Shown piece after piece: positions 36,274 through 45,312 of a stretch of DNA of 64,000 bases (positions within the stretch are counted from its first letter, which is position 1; every line of letters starts with the position of its first letter). Origin of the DNA: Clavibacter michiganensis. GTDB taxonomy: Bacteria; Actinomycetota; Actinomycetes; Actinomycetales; Microbacteriaceae. The notes beneath the pieces were generated by a model. It was not told where the DNA came from. It did no database searches and worked only from the letters and a program-made list of their open reading frames with translations. Location: contig NZ_MDJZ01000016.1 in the NCBI RefSeq assembly GCF_002151125.1, positions 1 through 64,000 of the forward strand, given 5' to 3'. Made by a program: the position numbers and the translations under genes.

Positions 36274-36288
36274 TGATAAGCGTTCTCA
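36274..36288. promoter_or_regulatory. Zur-type box between aztA and aztB
   Basis: TGATAAGCGTTCTCA fits the TGAxAAxxxTTxTCA pattern of Fur/Zur boxes. It lies in the shared promoter region, overlapping a plus-strand -35 (TTGATA, 36273-36278) paired with TAGGGT (36297-36302). One site could repress both directions in high zinc. Confidence 0.7.
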
Positions 36289-36310
36289 TTCTCGACTAGG
36301 GTCGGCGATC

Positions 36311-37258
36311 GTGTCGTTCCTCACCCGCGGAATCCTCGAGCCGTTCGCGCTCGACTTCCTCCAGCGCGCCCTCCTCGGCGGCGCCCTGGTCGCGATCCTC
36401 TGCGGGGTCGTCGGCACGTGGGTCGTCATCCGCGGCATGGCCTTCCTGGGGGAGGCGCTCGCCCACGGGATGCTCCCCGGGGTGGCGCTCGCCACGGTCC
36501 TCGGGCTGCCCGTGCTCGTGGGCGGCGCGCTGAGCGCGGTCGCGATGAGCCTCGGGATCGCCGCCCTGCAGCGCCGCGGCCGGCTGTCCTACGACACGAG
36601 CATCGGCCTGCTGTTCGTCGCGATGCTCGCGCTCGGCGTCGTGGTGATCTCCCACTCCGGCAGCTTCGCCACGGACGCGACCGCGATCCTCTTCGGCGAC
36701 ATCCTCGCCATCGCGCCCGTCGACATCGCCCTGCTCGCCGGCGCGGCCGTCGTGGGCCTCGCCGTGGCGTGGGCGTTCCACCGGCCGCTCGTGGCGCTCG
36801 CGCTGGATCCGCGCATCGCGTCGGTGCTCGGCCTCGGCCCCCGCTCGGCGCAGGCGGCGCTCGTGGGGCTCGTGACGCTCGCGGTCGTCGCGTCGTACCA
36901 GGCCGTCGGATCCCTGCTGGTCGTCGGCCTGCTGCTCGCGCCGGCCGTCGCGGCCGGTCACTGGACCGCGCGGATCCCGACCCGCATGGCGCTCGCGGCG
37001 GCGCTCGGCGTCGCGGCCGTGTTCGTGGGGCTCCTCGTCTCCTGGCACGCGGCGACGGCGGCCGGCGCGTCGGTGGCGGCCACCGCGATCGCCCTCGCCG
37101 CCCTCTCGGGGATCGCGCGGGCAGGACTCACGGCCCTGCGTGCGCGGGGCCGGGGGAGCGCGCGCGGTGCGGCCGACCGCGACGGCACCGACCGCGCCGC
37201 CGACCGCGATCCCGTCGTCGCGGGCCCGACCGCCGGATCCGTGGCCCCCACCCCCTGA
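36311..37258 (+). CDS. aztB: Zinc ABC transporter permease (AztB-like)
   Basis: ZnuB-type membrane channel (315 aa) with about eight helices: FLQRALLGGALVAILCGVVG at the N-terminus, HGMLPGVALATVLGLPV in the middle, and GSLLVVGLLLAPAVAAG near the end. The C-terminal 40 residues are Arg/Asp-rich and cytoplasmic. The GTG start is 8 bases after the -10, again consistent with a short or absent leader. It is the first gene of the plus-strand zinc operon. Confidence 0.9.
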   Translation: MSFLTRGILEPFALDFLQRALLGGALVAILCGVVGTWVVIRGMAFLGEALAHGMLPGVALATVLGLPVLVGGALSAVAMSLGIAALQRRGRLSYDTSIGLLFVAMLALGVVVISHSGSFATDATAILFGDILAIAPVDIALLAGAAVVGLAVAWAFHRPLVALALDPRIASVLGLGPRSAQAALVGLVTLAVVASYQAVGSLLVVGLLLAPAVAAGHWTARIPTRMALAAALGVAAVFVGLLVSWHAATAAGASVAATAIALAALSGIARAGLTALRARGRGSARGAADRDGTDRAADRDPVVAGPTAGSVAPTP

Positions 37259-37314
37259 CCTCCGCGGCGGACGACCGCCGCGACCCGCCCATCCATCCCC
37301 ACCGAGAGGACCCC

Positions 37315-38547
37315 GTGCGCTCCCGCACCACCGCTCCCGCACTCCTGGCCGCCCTCGCGCTCGCCCTCACCGCCTGCTCGACCGCTCCCGCCGACGCGCC
37401 GCCCGCGGATCCGACCGCCGACGAGCAGGGGGAGGGCCACGGCGCCGTCGCGGGCGCCGCCGAGCTCTCCGAGCCGCGCCTCGGCCTGACGTCGATCGAC
37501 CCCGCCGGCGCCGTCACGCACCTCGACCTGCTCGACGAGTCGGTCGCCGACCTCGGCTCCATCGGCGCACCGACCGCCATGACCACGGACGGCCGCTACC
37601 TCCTCGCCCAGACCGCCGCGGGCGTCGAGATCGTCGACAGCGGCGTCTGGACCTGGGACCACGTCGACCACTTCCACTACTACCGCAAGGATCCGCGCCT
37701 CCTCGGCACCGTCGAGGGCGCGGGCACCGCGACGGTCGCCACCACCAACCTGTCGACCACGGGCGGCACGGGCCTCTTCTTCCCCGACTCCGGCGAGGCC
37801 GTGCTGCTCGACACGGAGGCGCTGTCGAAGGGCGAGGTCGAGGAGTCGTTCCGCCTCGACGGCGAGCCCGGCCCCGGCATGGTCGTGCCCCTCGGATCCG
37901 CCGCGCTCGTCACCGAGGGGCAGGGCACGGACGCCACCGTCGCCGGGTACACGGCCGAGGGCGAGCGCACCGGCCTCGTCGAGCCGTGCCCGGATCCCGC
38001 GGGCACCATCACGACGCGCGTCGGCGCCGTCGTCGGCTGCGGGGACGGCGCGCTCCTCGCCTCCGTGACGGACGACGAGCTCGCGGTCGAGCGGATCCCC
38101 TACCCCGAGGGCGCCACCGCGCCGCCCGCCACGGACTTCGACAACCGCGAGGGCCGGCCGACGGTCGCGGGCCTCGCGGGCGACCAGGGCATCTGGCTGC
38201 TCGACACCCGCGAGCGCGCCTGGACGCTGCTGCCGGCTCCCGCTCCGCTCGTGCACGTGACGGCCGTCGACGACGCCGACGACCACCTGCTCGCCCTCAC
38301 GACGGACGGCCGCGTGCTCGTGATGTCCGCGGTCGACGGCGCCGTGCTCGCCGACACCGGGCCCCTCGTGGCCGACTCGCTGGCCGCCGGCCGGATCCCG
38401 ACCCTCGTGGCCGACCAGCAGCGCGCCTACCTCGCGGGCCCGGTCGAGCGGCGCCTGCACGAGATCGACTTCGCCGACGGCGCCCGCGTCTCCCGCACCT
38501 TCGACACCGCGACCGAGCCGGCGTTCACCGCGGAGACCGGCCGATGA
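37315..38547 (+). CDS. aztD: AztD-like zinc metallochaperone lipoprotein (1)
   Basis: Exported beta-propeller-type protein (410 aa) expected to hand zinc to the AztC binding protein. The lipobox LTACSTAP anchors it. A His cluster WDHVDHFHYY near residue 112-121 is the probable metal site; GEGHG near the N-terminus may help. Two Cys residues occur at PCPDPAG and GCGDGALL. The GTG at 37315 follows GAGAGGA. The stop overlaps the aztC start (ATGA). Assignment rests on repeat pattern and synteny. Confidence 0.78.
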   Translation: MRSRTTAPALLAALALALTACSTAPADAPPADPTADEQGEGHGAVAGAAELSEPRLGLTSIDPAGAVTHLDLLDESVADLGSIGAPTAMTTDGRYLLAQTAAGVEIVDSGVWTWDHVDHFHYYRKDPRLLGTVEGAGTATVATTNLSTTGGTGLFFPDSGEAVLLDTEALSKGEVEESFRLDGEPGPGMVVPLGSAALVTEGQGTDATVAGYTAEGERTGLVEPCPDPAGTITTRVGAVVGCGDGALLASVTDDELAVERIPYPEGATAPPATDFDNREGRPTVAGLAGDQGIWLLDTRERAWTLLPAPAPLVHVTAVDDADDHLLALTTDGRVLVMSAVDGAVLADTGPLVADSLAAGRIPTLVADQQRAYLAGPVERRLHEIDFADGARVSRTFDTATEPAFTAETGR

Positions 38548-39470
38548 GCGCGCGCGGGATCCGCACGGCGCTCGCCGCGACGGCCGCCGCGGCCGCCACC
38601 GCCCTCGGGCTCACGGGCTGCACGGCCGCGGGCGAGGACCGGCCGACCGTCTACGTCTCGACGAACATCCTCGGCGACGTGGTGGAGGAGCTCGTCGGCG
38701 AGGAGGCGGAGGTCGTGACGCTGATGAAGCCGAACGCGGATCCGCACTCCTTCGAGATCTCCGCGCAGCAGGCCGCCGGCCTCCGCTCCGCCGACCTCGT
38801 CGTCTCCAACGGCCTCGGCCTCGAGGAGGGCCTGCAGCAGCACCTCGACTCCGCCTCCGCCTCCGACGTGCCGACCTTCGTGGCGGGCGACGCCATCGAG
38901 GTCCTCGACTACGGCGAGGGCGACGCCGCGGGCATGCCGGACTCCCACTTCTGGACGGATCCCGCCCGCATGGTCGACGTGGTCGACGCGCTCGAGCCCG
39001 CGCTCGCAGGCGTCGACGGGGTGGATCCCGAGAGCCTCGCCGAACGCACGGCCGCCTACCGCGGCGAGCTCGAGGCGCTCGACGCGGAGATGACCGACGC
39101 CTTCGCCGCGATCCCCGCGGAGCGCCGCGCGCTCGTCACCAACCACCACGTCTTCGGGTACCTCGCCGACCGCTTCGACTTCGAGGTCGTCGGCGCCGTG
39201 ATCCCCGGCGGCACCACCCTCGCCGCACCCTCCGCCAGCGACCTCGCCGACCTCGTGTCGGCGGTCGAGGAGACCGGCGTCCCCACGATCTTCGCGGAGT
39301 CCTCGTCGCCCGACCGCCTCGTGCAGGCGCTGGCGAGCGAGGCCGACATCCGCGTGGAGGTGGTCGAGCTGTTCACGGAGTCCCTCACGGGGCCCGAGGG
39401 CGGCGCCCCCGACTACCTCTCCATGATGCGCGTCAACACGCAGCGCATCGCCACCGGGCTCTCCCCTTGA
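38544..39470 (+). CDS. aztC: Zinc ABC transporter substrate-binding lipoprotein (AztC-like)
   Basis: Cluster A-I binding protein (308 aa). The lipobox LTGCTAAG leads a mature domain with zinc ligands in NADPHSFE, PDSHFWTD and TNHHVFGY and an acidic one in IFAESSS. It lacks the long His-rich loop of ZnuA, as in AztC proteins that receive zinc from AztD. Coupled to the AztD gene upstream by ATGA. Confidence 0.9.
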   Translation: MSARGIRTALAATAAAAATALGLTGCTAAGEDRPTVYVSTNILGDVVEELVGEEAEVVTLMKPNADPHSFEISAQQAAGLRSADLVVSNGLGLEEGLQQHLDSASASDVPTFVAGDAIEVLDYGEGDAAGMPDSHFWTDPARMVDVVDALEPALAGVDGVDPESLAERTAAYRGELEALDAEMTDAFAAIPAERRALVTNHHVFGYLADRFDFEVVGAVIPGGTTLAAPSASDLADLVSAVEETGVPTIFAESSSPDRLVQALASEADIRVEVVELFTESLTGPEGGAPDYLSMMRVNTQRIATGLSP

Positions 39471-39505
39471 GCGCCTGCGATCCATCACACAGAGAAGGAA
39501 CCACC

Positions 39506-40717
39506 ATGCGCACCCCACGCCTCCGACGGACCGGCGTCGCCGCCGTCGCCCTGGGACTCGCCGCGACGCTCGCGGCCTGCTCCACCCCCGCCCCGGAGGG
39601 CTCCCCCTCCTCCGGAGCCGCGGCCGGATCCGGTGAGGCAGCCGGACCCCGCCTCGCCGTCTCCTACGAGGGCGGCATCCTCGTCCTCGACGGCGAGACC
39701 CTCGAGACCGTGTCGGACTTCGACTCCGAGGAGTTCACCCGCCTCAACCCCGCGGGCGACGACCGTCACGTCATGGTCACGATGGGCGACGGCTTCCAGG
39801 TGCTCGACACCGCGGCCGGCAGCGCCGACGAGGCCGAGCTGACCGACACCGTCTTCGAGGCCGACACCCCCGGCCACGTCGTCCGCCACGCGGGCAAGAC
39901 GATCCTCTACGCCGACGGCACGAGCGACACCACGATCTTCGACACCGCAGCGCTCGCGTCCACCGACGGCATGCCCGAGACGGAGACCATCGAGGGCGTC
40001 GAGGCGCACCACGGCGTCTCGATCGTGCTCGAGGACGGCACCTTCCTCACCACCGTCGGGAACGCCGACGGCCGGAACGGCATCGAGGCGAGGGACGCGT
40101 CCGGCGCGGTCATCGCGCAGAGCGACCAGTGCCCCGGCGTCCACGGCGAGGGCACGGCGGCCGGCGAGGTCGTCGTCTTCGGCTGCGAGGACGGCGCGCT
40201 GCTCTACGACGACGGCGAGATCACGAAGCTCACCGCACCGGACCAGCCGTACGGCCGCATGGGCAACGCCTACGTGAGCGAGACCAGCCCGATCATCGTC
40301 GGCGACTACAAGTCCGACCGCGACGCCGAGGGCTACCTGCTCGAGGCCCTGACCCTCATCGACACCGAGGCGAAGACCTACGAGGTCGTGGACATGCCCG
40401 AGGGCGTGGGATACACCTTCCGCGACGTCGCGCGCGGCCCGGACGAGAAGGCGTACATCATCGCCTCCGACGGGCAGATCCACGTGCTCGACCCCGCGAC
40501 CGGCGAGCTGACCGACGCGTTCCCCGTCATGGACGCGTGGGAGGGCCCCGCCGAGTGGCAGGATCCGCACCCCTCCATCGTCGTCGCCGACGGCATCGGC
40601 TACGTGAGCGAGCCGTCCGCGGACGCCGTCCACGCGGTCGACCTGACCACCGGCGAGGTGCTCTCGAGCGCCACGCTCGAGGTCACGCCGAACGAGATGG
40701 CGGTCGCCGCGGGCTAG
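39506..40717 (+). CDS. AztD-like zinc metallochaperone lipoprotein (2)
   Basis: Second AztD-type lipoprotein (403 aa), lipobox LAACSTPA. It keeps the paired Cys blocks (QCPGVHGE and FGCEDGALL) but lacks the WDHVDHFHYY cluster of the first copy; candidate ligands are EAHHGVS and GVHGEG. The end is DLTTGEVLSSATLEVTPNEM. The ATG at 39506 has AGAAGGAA. Two non-identical chaperones flanking one binding protein is unusual. This copy looks closer to characterised AztD; both assignments are by pattern. Confidence 0.8.
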   Translation: MRTPRLRRTGVAAVALGLAATLAACSTPAPEGSPSSGAAAGSGEAAGPRLAVSYEGGILVLDGETLETVSDFDSEEFTRLNPAGDDRHVMVTMGDGFQVLDTAAGSADEAELTDTVFEADTPGHVVRHAGKTILYADGTSDTTIFDTAALASTDGMPETETIEGVEAHHGVSIVLEDGTFLTTVGNADGRNGIEARDASGAVIAQSDQCPGVHGEGTAAGEVVVFGCEDGALLYDDGEITKLTAPDQPYGRMGNAYVSETSPIIVGDYKSDRDAEGYLLEALTLIDTEAKTYEVVDMPEGVGYTFRDVARGPDEKAYIIASDGQIHVLDPATGELTDAFPVMDAWEGPAEWQDPHPSIVVADGIGYVSEPSADAVHAVDLTTGEVLSSATLEVTPNEMAVAAG

Positions 40718-40731
40718 TCCGCAGCCGATCG

Positions 40732-40766
40732 CGAGGGGCGCGGGACCGTGGGTCCCGCGCCCCTCG
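40732..40766 (+). terminator. Terminator of the zinc operon
   Basis: A 15-bp perfect stem (CGAGGGGCGCGGGAC with GTCCCGCGCCCCTCG) and a 5-base loop, 15 bases after the stop of the second AztD-like gene. Confidence 0.85.
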
Positions 40767-40806
40767 TCGTCATCTCCCGGACCGGCACGCGCGCAGGCAC
40801 GCGCGC

Positions 40807-40812
40807 TAGCCT
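40807..40812 (+). promoter_or_regulatory. -10 element before the 57-codon gene
   Basis: TAGCCT lies 6 bases upstream of the ATG at 40819, with no ribosome site. Confidence 0.42.
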
Positions 40813-40818
40813 GGTCGC

Positions 40819-40992
40819 ATGCTCCAGCGGGACCCGATCGTCCATGTGACCCGACGCGCCCGCGTCGGCCAGCAGGCGTTCCCGAACCGGCTCCTCCTCA
40901 CCAAGCGCACCTCCGGCACGAACGGCTGGATGAGCCTGTGGGGCAGCAACGCGCACGGCGAGATCGCCGGCTGCCCGCCGCCTGCCGCCTAG
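40819..40992 (+). CDS. 57-aa protein of unknown function
   Basis: Unrecognised short protein beginning MLQRDPIVHVTRRARVG, basic in the first half, with a Trp-containing segment GTNGWMSLWGSN and a Cys-Pro end. It stands alone between the zinc-operon terminator and nhaA, and has a leaderless-type promoter. The reading frame is short, so the call rests on promoter position. Confidence 0.42.
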   Translation: MLQRDPIVHVTRRARVGQQAFPNRLLLTKRTSGTNGWMSLWGSNAHGEIAGCPPPAA

Positions 40993-41062
40993 GCCCGCTC
41001 CCGTCGACCCCGACACCGGAGCGGGATCGCATCCCCGCTCACGCTCGTCGACGGAAGACCCC

Positions 41063-42337
41063 ATGACCTCCTCTGCACCCCTGCCCGCCCCTCCCCACGC
41101 GCCGGCCCCGTCCGGTCGCGGCGCCCGCCTCTCGCGGTTCCTCAGCCGCGACACCACCGGCGGGATCCTGCTGCTCATCGCGACCGTGCTCGCGCTCGTC
41201 ATCGCCAACAGCCCCGCGGTGGACCTCTACGACCGGGTCCGCGACTTCTCCTTCGGCCCCGAGTCCCTCCATCTGAACCTGAGCGTGGGCGCGTGGGCCG
41301 CCGACGGCCTGCTCGCGATCTTCTTCTTCGTGGTCGGCCTCGAGCTCAAGCAGGAGTTCGTCGCCGGATCCCTCCGCGACCCCCGCGTCGCGGCCCTGCC
41401 CATCGCGGCGGCGGTCGGCGGCGTGATCGTGCCCGCCGGCATCTTCGCGCTCATCAACCGCGACGCCGGCGCGGAGGCGCTGCAGGGCTGGGCGATCCCG
41501 GCCGCGACCGACATCGCGTTCGCGGTGGCCGTGATCGCCGTCGTCGGCAAGCGCCTGCCGCCGGCGCTACGGACCTTCCTGCTCACGCTCGCCGTGGTCG
41601 ACGACCTGCTGGCGATCACGATCATCGCCGTCTTCTACACGGCCAGCATCGCGTTCGTGCCGCTGCTGCTCGCCCTCGTGCCGCTCGCCGCGTTCGGGTT
41701 CCTCGTGCAGCGCGGGGTCCGCGCCTGGTACCTGCTCATCCCGCTCGGGTTCGCCGCGTGGGCGCTCGTGCACGCGTCCGGGATCCACGCCACCATCGCC
41801 GGCGTCGCGCTCGGCCTGCTCGTCCCGGCCATCGCTACCAAGCGCGCCGGCGTCACGCACCGCGACGCGTCCGGCCACGAGGAGCGCCACCCGCTCACAC
41901 ACCACTTCGCCGAGCGGTGGAGCCCCGTCTCCGCGGGCGTCGCCGTGCCGGTCTTCGCGTTCTTCTCCGCGGGCGTCGCCGTCGGCGGCCTCGAGGGGCT
42001 CACCGCGTCGCTCGCCGACAGCGTCGCCCTCGGCATCATCGTCGCGCTCGTGGTCGGCAAGGCCGTCGGCATCACGGGGGCGGCGCTCCTCGTGACGCGC
42101 CTGCCGGGGATCCGCCTCGACCCGACCCTCAGGTGGATCGACGTGCTCGGCCTGTCGTTCGTCGCCGGCATCGGCTTCACGGTCTCGCTCCTCGTGGGCG
42201 AGCTCGCCTACGGATCCGGCAGCCCGCAGGACGACGTCGTGAAGGTCGGCGTGCTCGTCGGGTCGCTCGTCGCCGCGATCGTCGGCGGCACGATCCTCGG
42301 GATCCGCAACCGGCAGCACGGGCGCGCCCGCGCCTGA
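41063..42337 (+). CDS. nhaA: Na+/H+ antiporter NhaA
   Basis: Sodium-proton antiporter (424 aa) for sodium and pH homeostasis. The ion-binding Asp pair is in LAVVDDLLAITII, with ATDIAFAVAV on the crossing helix and GVALGLLVPA. The cytoplasmic loop before HPLTHHFAERW may be the pH sensor. The gene is 7 bases before trkH, so sodium export and potassium uptake are probably co-transcribed. Confidence 0.96.
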   Translation: MTSSAPLPAPPHAPAPSGRGARLSRFLSRDTTGGILLLIATVLALVIANSPAVDLYDRVRDFSFGPESLHLNLSVGAWAADGLLAIFFFVVGLELKQEFVAGSLRDPRVAALPIAAAVGGVIVPAGIFALINRDAGAEALQGWAIPAATDIAFAVAVIAVVGKRLPPALRTFLLTLAVVDDLLAITIIAVFYTASIAFVPLLLALVPLAAFGFLVQRGVRAWYLLIPLGFAAWALVHASGIHATIAGVALGLLVPAIATKRAGVTHRDASGHEERHPLTHHFAERWSPVSAGVAVPVFAFFSAGVAVGGLEGLTASLADSVALGIIVALVVGKAVGITGAALLVTRLPGIRLDPTLRWIDVLGLSFVAGIGFTVSLLVGELAYGSGSPQDDVVKVGVLVGSLVAAIVGGTILGIRNRQHGRARA

Positions 42338-42344
42338 TGCCCCG

Positions 42345-43739
42345 GTGATCGGCGGACGGGACACGCGCGCGGACGGCTCTCGCGGGCCGTTCCCCGTCAG
42401 GCTGTCCTCCGGGAGCCTCCTCCGCCGGTCACCCGCCCTCGTCGCGCTCGGGATCTTCCTGCTCGCCGTCGTCGTGTTCGCGGTGCTGCTGAGCCTGCCC
42501 GCCGCGACGGCCGACGGATCCCGCACGCCCCTGGTCGACGCCGTGTTCACGGCCGTCTCCGCGATGACCGTCACGGGGCTGGTCACCGTGGACACGGCGA
42601 CCCACTGGTCGTTCCTCGGGCAGGTCGTCATCCTGGCCGGGGTGCAGGTCGGGGGCCTCGGCATCGTCACCATCGCGCTGCTGCTGTCCCGCGCGGTCAC
42701 GCACAAGCTCGGGGTGCGCGGGCGGATCATGGCGCAGCAGGGCATCGGCACCGACCGGCTCGGCGAGGTGCAGTCGCTGCTGAAGATCGTCGTGCTCACG
42801 ACGTTCGGCGTGGAGGCCGTGCTCGCCGCGGCGCTCGTGCCGGCGTTCATCGTGCGCGACGGCGACGTCCTGTCGGGGATCTGGCACGGGGTCTTCTACG
42901 CGGTCTCCGCCTTCAACAACGCGGGCTTCGTCACGCACGCCGGCGGTCTCGCGCAGTTCGGCACGGATCCCTTCATCATCGTGCCGCTCATGGTCGGCGT
43001 CTTCATCGGGAGCCTCGGCTTCCCGGTGTTCCTGGTGCTCATCGCCAAGCGCGCCCGGTTCCGGGCGTGGAACCTGCACGCGAAGCTGACGGTGACCGTG
43101 ACCTCCGGCCTGCTGCTCCTCGGCGCCGTGCTGTGGACCGCGCTCGAGTGGTCGAACGCCGCCACCATCGGCGACCTGCCCGCGGGCGAGAAGCTCGTCC
43201 ACGGCCTCTTCGCGTCGACCATGATGCGCAGCGGTGGGTTCGCCATCTCCGACACCGCCGCGTCGAACCCGGTGACGCTCCTGGCCACCGACGCCCTCAT
43301 GTTCGTCGGCGGCGGATCCGCGTCCACCGCGGGCGGCATCAAGGTCACCACCATCGCGCTGCTGTTCCTCGCGATCGCCGCGGAGGGCAAGGGCGACAAG
43401 CACGTGCGCGTGTTCCGCCGTACGGTGCCCGACGCCGCCCTGCGCGTGGCGATCAGCGTGATCTTCCTCGGTGCGACCCTGGTGCTCATCGCGACGGCCC
43501 TGATCATGACCGTCAGCGACGCGCCGCTCGACCGCATCCTGTTCGAGGTCATCTCCGCCTTCGCGACCTGCGGGCTGAGCGTCGGGCTCAGCGAGGAGCT
43601 GGATCCGTTCGGGAAGTACGTGCTCGCCGCCCTCATGTTCGCGGGGCGGGTCGGCCCGATCGGGCTCGCGTCGGCCCTCGCCATCCGCCGCCGCACGCTC
43701 CTCTACGAGTACCCGGAGGACCGGCCGGTCATCGGCTGA
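42345..43739 (+). CDS. TrkH/KtrB-family potassium channel subunit
   Basis: Potassium uptake channel (464 aa). The four pore loops are visible: SAMTVTGLVTV, SAFNNAGFVT, TMMRSGGFAISD and SAFATCGLSVG, each with the conserved Gly. It begins at a GTG 7 bases past the nhaA stop. The NAD-binding regulatory subunit (TrkA/KtrA) is not in the window. Confidence 0.93.
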   Translation: MIGGRDTRADGSRGPFPVRLSSGSLLRRSPALVALGIFLLAVVVFAVLLSLPAATADGSRTPLVDAVFTAVSAMTVTGLVTVDTATHWSFLGQVVILAGVQVGGLGIVTIALLLSRAVTHKLGVRGRIMAQQGIGTDRLGEVQSLLKIVVLTTFGVEAVLAAALVPAFIVRDGDVLSGIWHGVFYAVSAFNNAGFVTHAGGLAQFGTDPFIIVPLMVGVFIGSLGFPVFLVLIAKRARFRAWNLHAKLTVTVTSGLLLLGAVLWTALEWSNAATIGDLPAGEKLVHGLFASTMMRSGGFAISDTAASNPVTLLATDALMFVGGGSASTAGGIKVTTIALLFLAIAAEGKGDKHVRVFRRTVPDAALRVAISVIFLGATLVLIATALIMTVSDAPLDRILFEVISAFATCGLSVGLSEELDPFGKYVLAALMFAGRVGPIGLASALAIRRRTLLYEYPEDRPVIG

Positions 43740-43851
43740 CGACGGGTACCGGGCCGGGCCATCGAGGACGACCGCGACCCCGGCGGATGGCGACCGCTCG
43801 ATATCGTGGGCGCACCCGCGTGACCCGCGCGGCGTTCGAGGAGGAGCCCCC

Positions 43852-45231
43852 ATGAGCAGCTACGCCGTCACCGATCCCACCACCGGCGAGAGGATCGCCG
43901 AGCACCCCGAGATCACCGACGCCGAGCTGCAGGAGGCGATCGCCGCCGCCGAGGGCGCGTACCGCGGCTGGTCGCGCCGCACCACGATCGCCGAGCGCGT
44001 CGCCCTCGTCGCCCGCGTCGCCGAGCTGCACGTGGAGCGCCGGGACGAGCTCGCGCGGATCATCGTGCGCGAGATGGGCAAGCCGCTCGACCAGGCGCTC
44101 GGCGAGGTCGACTTCGCCGCGGACATCCACGCGTACTACGCCCGGAACGCCGAGGAGTTCCTCGCCGACGAGCCCATCGAGCTCTCCGACGGCACCGGAT
44201 CCGCGTTCGTGCGCCGCACCGGGCTCGGCGTGCTGCTGGGCATCATGCCGTGGAACTTCCCGTACTACCAGGTGGCCCGGTTCGCCGCTCCCGCCATCGT
44301 CACCGGCAACGCGATCCTGCTCAAGCACGCGCCGCAGTGCCCGGAGTCGGCCGAGGCGATCCAGCGCATGCACCGCGATGCCGCCGCCGAGCTCGGCGCC
44401 GACCCGGGTGTGTACGTGAGCGTGCTCGCCGCGAACGCGCAGATCGAGGGCGTCATCGCCGACCCGCGCGTGCAGGGCGTCTCCGTCACGGGATCCGAGC
44501 GGGCCGGTGCCGCCGTCGCGGAGATCGCGGGCCGGCATCTGAAGAAGGTCGTGCTGGAGCTCGGCGGATCCGATCCCTTCATCCTGCTGTCGACGGACGA
44601 CCTCGACGCCGTCGTCCAGGACGCGGTCGCCGCGCGCCTCGACAACAACGGCCAGAGCTGCAACGGCGCCAAGCGCTTCCTCGTGATCGACCACCTCTAC
44701 GACGACTTCGCCGCGCGCTTCACGGCGGCGCTGACGGCGGCCCAGCCCGCGGATCCGATGGCCGACGGCACCCTGCTCGGCCCGCTCTCCTCGCGCGCCG
44801 CGACCGAGCGCCTCACCGAGCAGCTCTCCCGGGCGGTCGCGCAGGGCGCGACCTTCCTCGCGAGCGGCGAGCCCGACGGCAACCTCTTCCCGCCCGCCGT
44901 GCTCGCCGACGTGACCCCCGACATGGACGCCTACCGCGAGGAGTTCTTCGGCCCCGTCGCCGCGCTCTACCGCGTGGCCGACGAGGAGGAGGCGGTGCGC
45001 ATCGCCAACGACACCCCGTTCGGCCTCGGCTCGTACGTCTACACGACGGATCCGGAGCAGGCCATGCGGGTGGCCGACGGCATCGACGCCGGGATGGTCT
45101 GGGTCAACCTCGTGCTGGGCGACGCGGCCGAGCTCCCCTTCGGCGGCGTGAAGCGCTCGGGATCCGGCCGCGAGCTCGGCCGGCACGCGGTGGACGAGTT
45201 CGCGAACCGGAAGCTGATCCGCATCGCGTGA
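43852..45231 (+). CDS. NAD(P)-dependent aldehyde dehydrogenase (succinate-semialdehyde type)
   Basis: Aldehyde dehydrogenase (459 aa). Key residues are the general base Glu in ELGGSDPF and the catalytic Cys in NNGQSCNGAKRF; the cofactor loop is ITGSERAGAAVAE-like. The pattern fits succinate-semialdehyde dehydrogenase GabD2, but other aldehydes are possible. The ATG has GGAGGAGC upstream. Single gene with a terminator after it. Confidence 0.9.
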   Translation: MSSYAVTDPTTGERIAEHPEITDAELQEAIAAAEGAYRGWSRRTTIAERVALVARVAELHVERRDELARIIVREMGKPLDQALGEVDFAADIHAYYARNAEEFLADEPIELSDGTGSAFVRRTGLGVLLGIMPWNFPYYQVARFAAPAIVTGNAILLKHAPQCPESAEAIQRMHRDAAAELGADPGVYVSVLAANAQIEGVIADPRVQGVSVTGSERAGAAVAEIAGRHLKKVVLELGGSDPFILLSTDDLDAVVQDAVAARLDNNGQSCNGAKRFLVIDHLYDDFAARFTAALTAAQPADPMADGTLLGPLSSRAATERLTEQLSRAVAQGATFLASGEPDGNLFPPAVLADVTPDMDAYREEFFGPVAALYRVADEEEAVRIANDTPFGLGSYVYTTDPEQAMRVADGIDAGMVWVNLVLGDAAELPFGGVKRSGSGRELGRHAVDEFANRKLIRIA

Positions 45232-45240
45232 CGTGAGACC

Positions 45241-45274
45241 TGCGCGCCCCTGCGCAGTGCGACGGGGGCGCGCA
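45241..45274 (+). terminator. Terminator after the aldehyde dehydrogenase gene
   Basis: TGCGCGCCCC and GGGGCGCGCA form a perfect 10-bp stem with a 14-base loop, 9 bases after the stop. Confidence 0.65.
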
Positions 45275-45300
45275 GCCGTCTGCGAGGCGCGGCTGGCGAA

Positions 45301-45306
45301 TACCCT
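45301..45306 (+). promoter_or_regulatory. -10 element for a leaderless membrane-protein transcript
   Basis: TACCCT lies 6 bases upstream of the ATG at 45313 without a ribosome site. Confidence 0.5.
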
Positions 45307-45312
45307 GCACCC

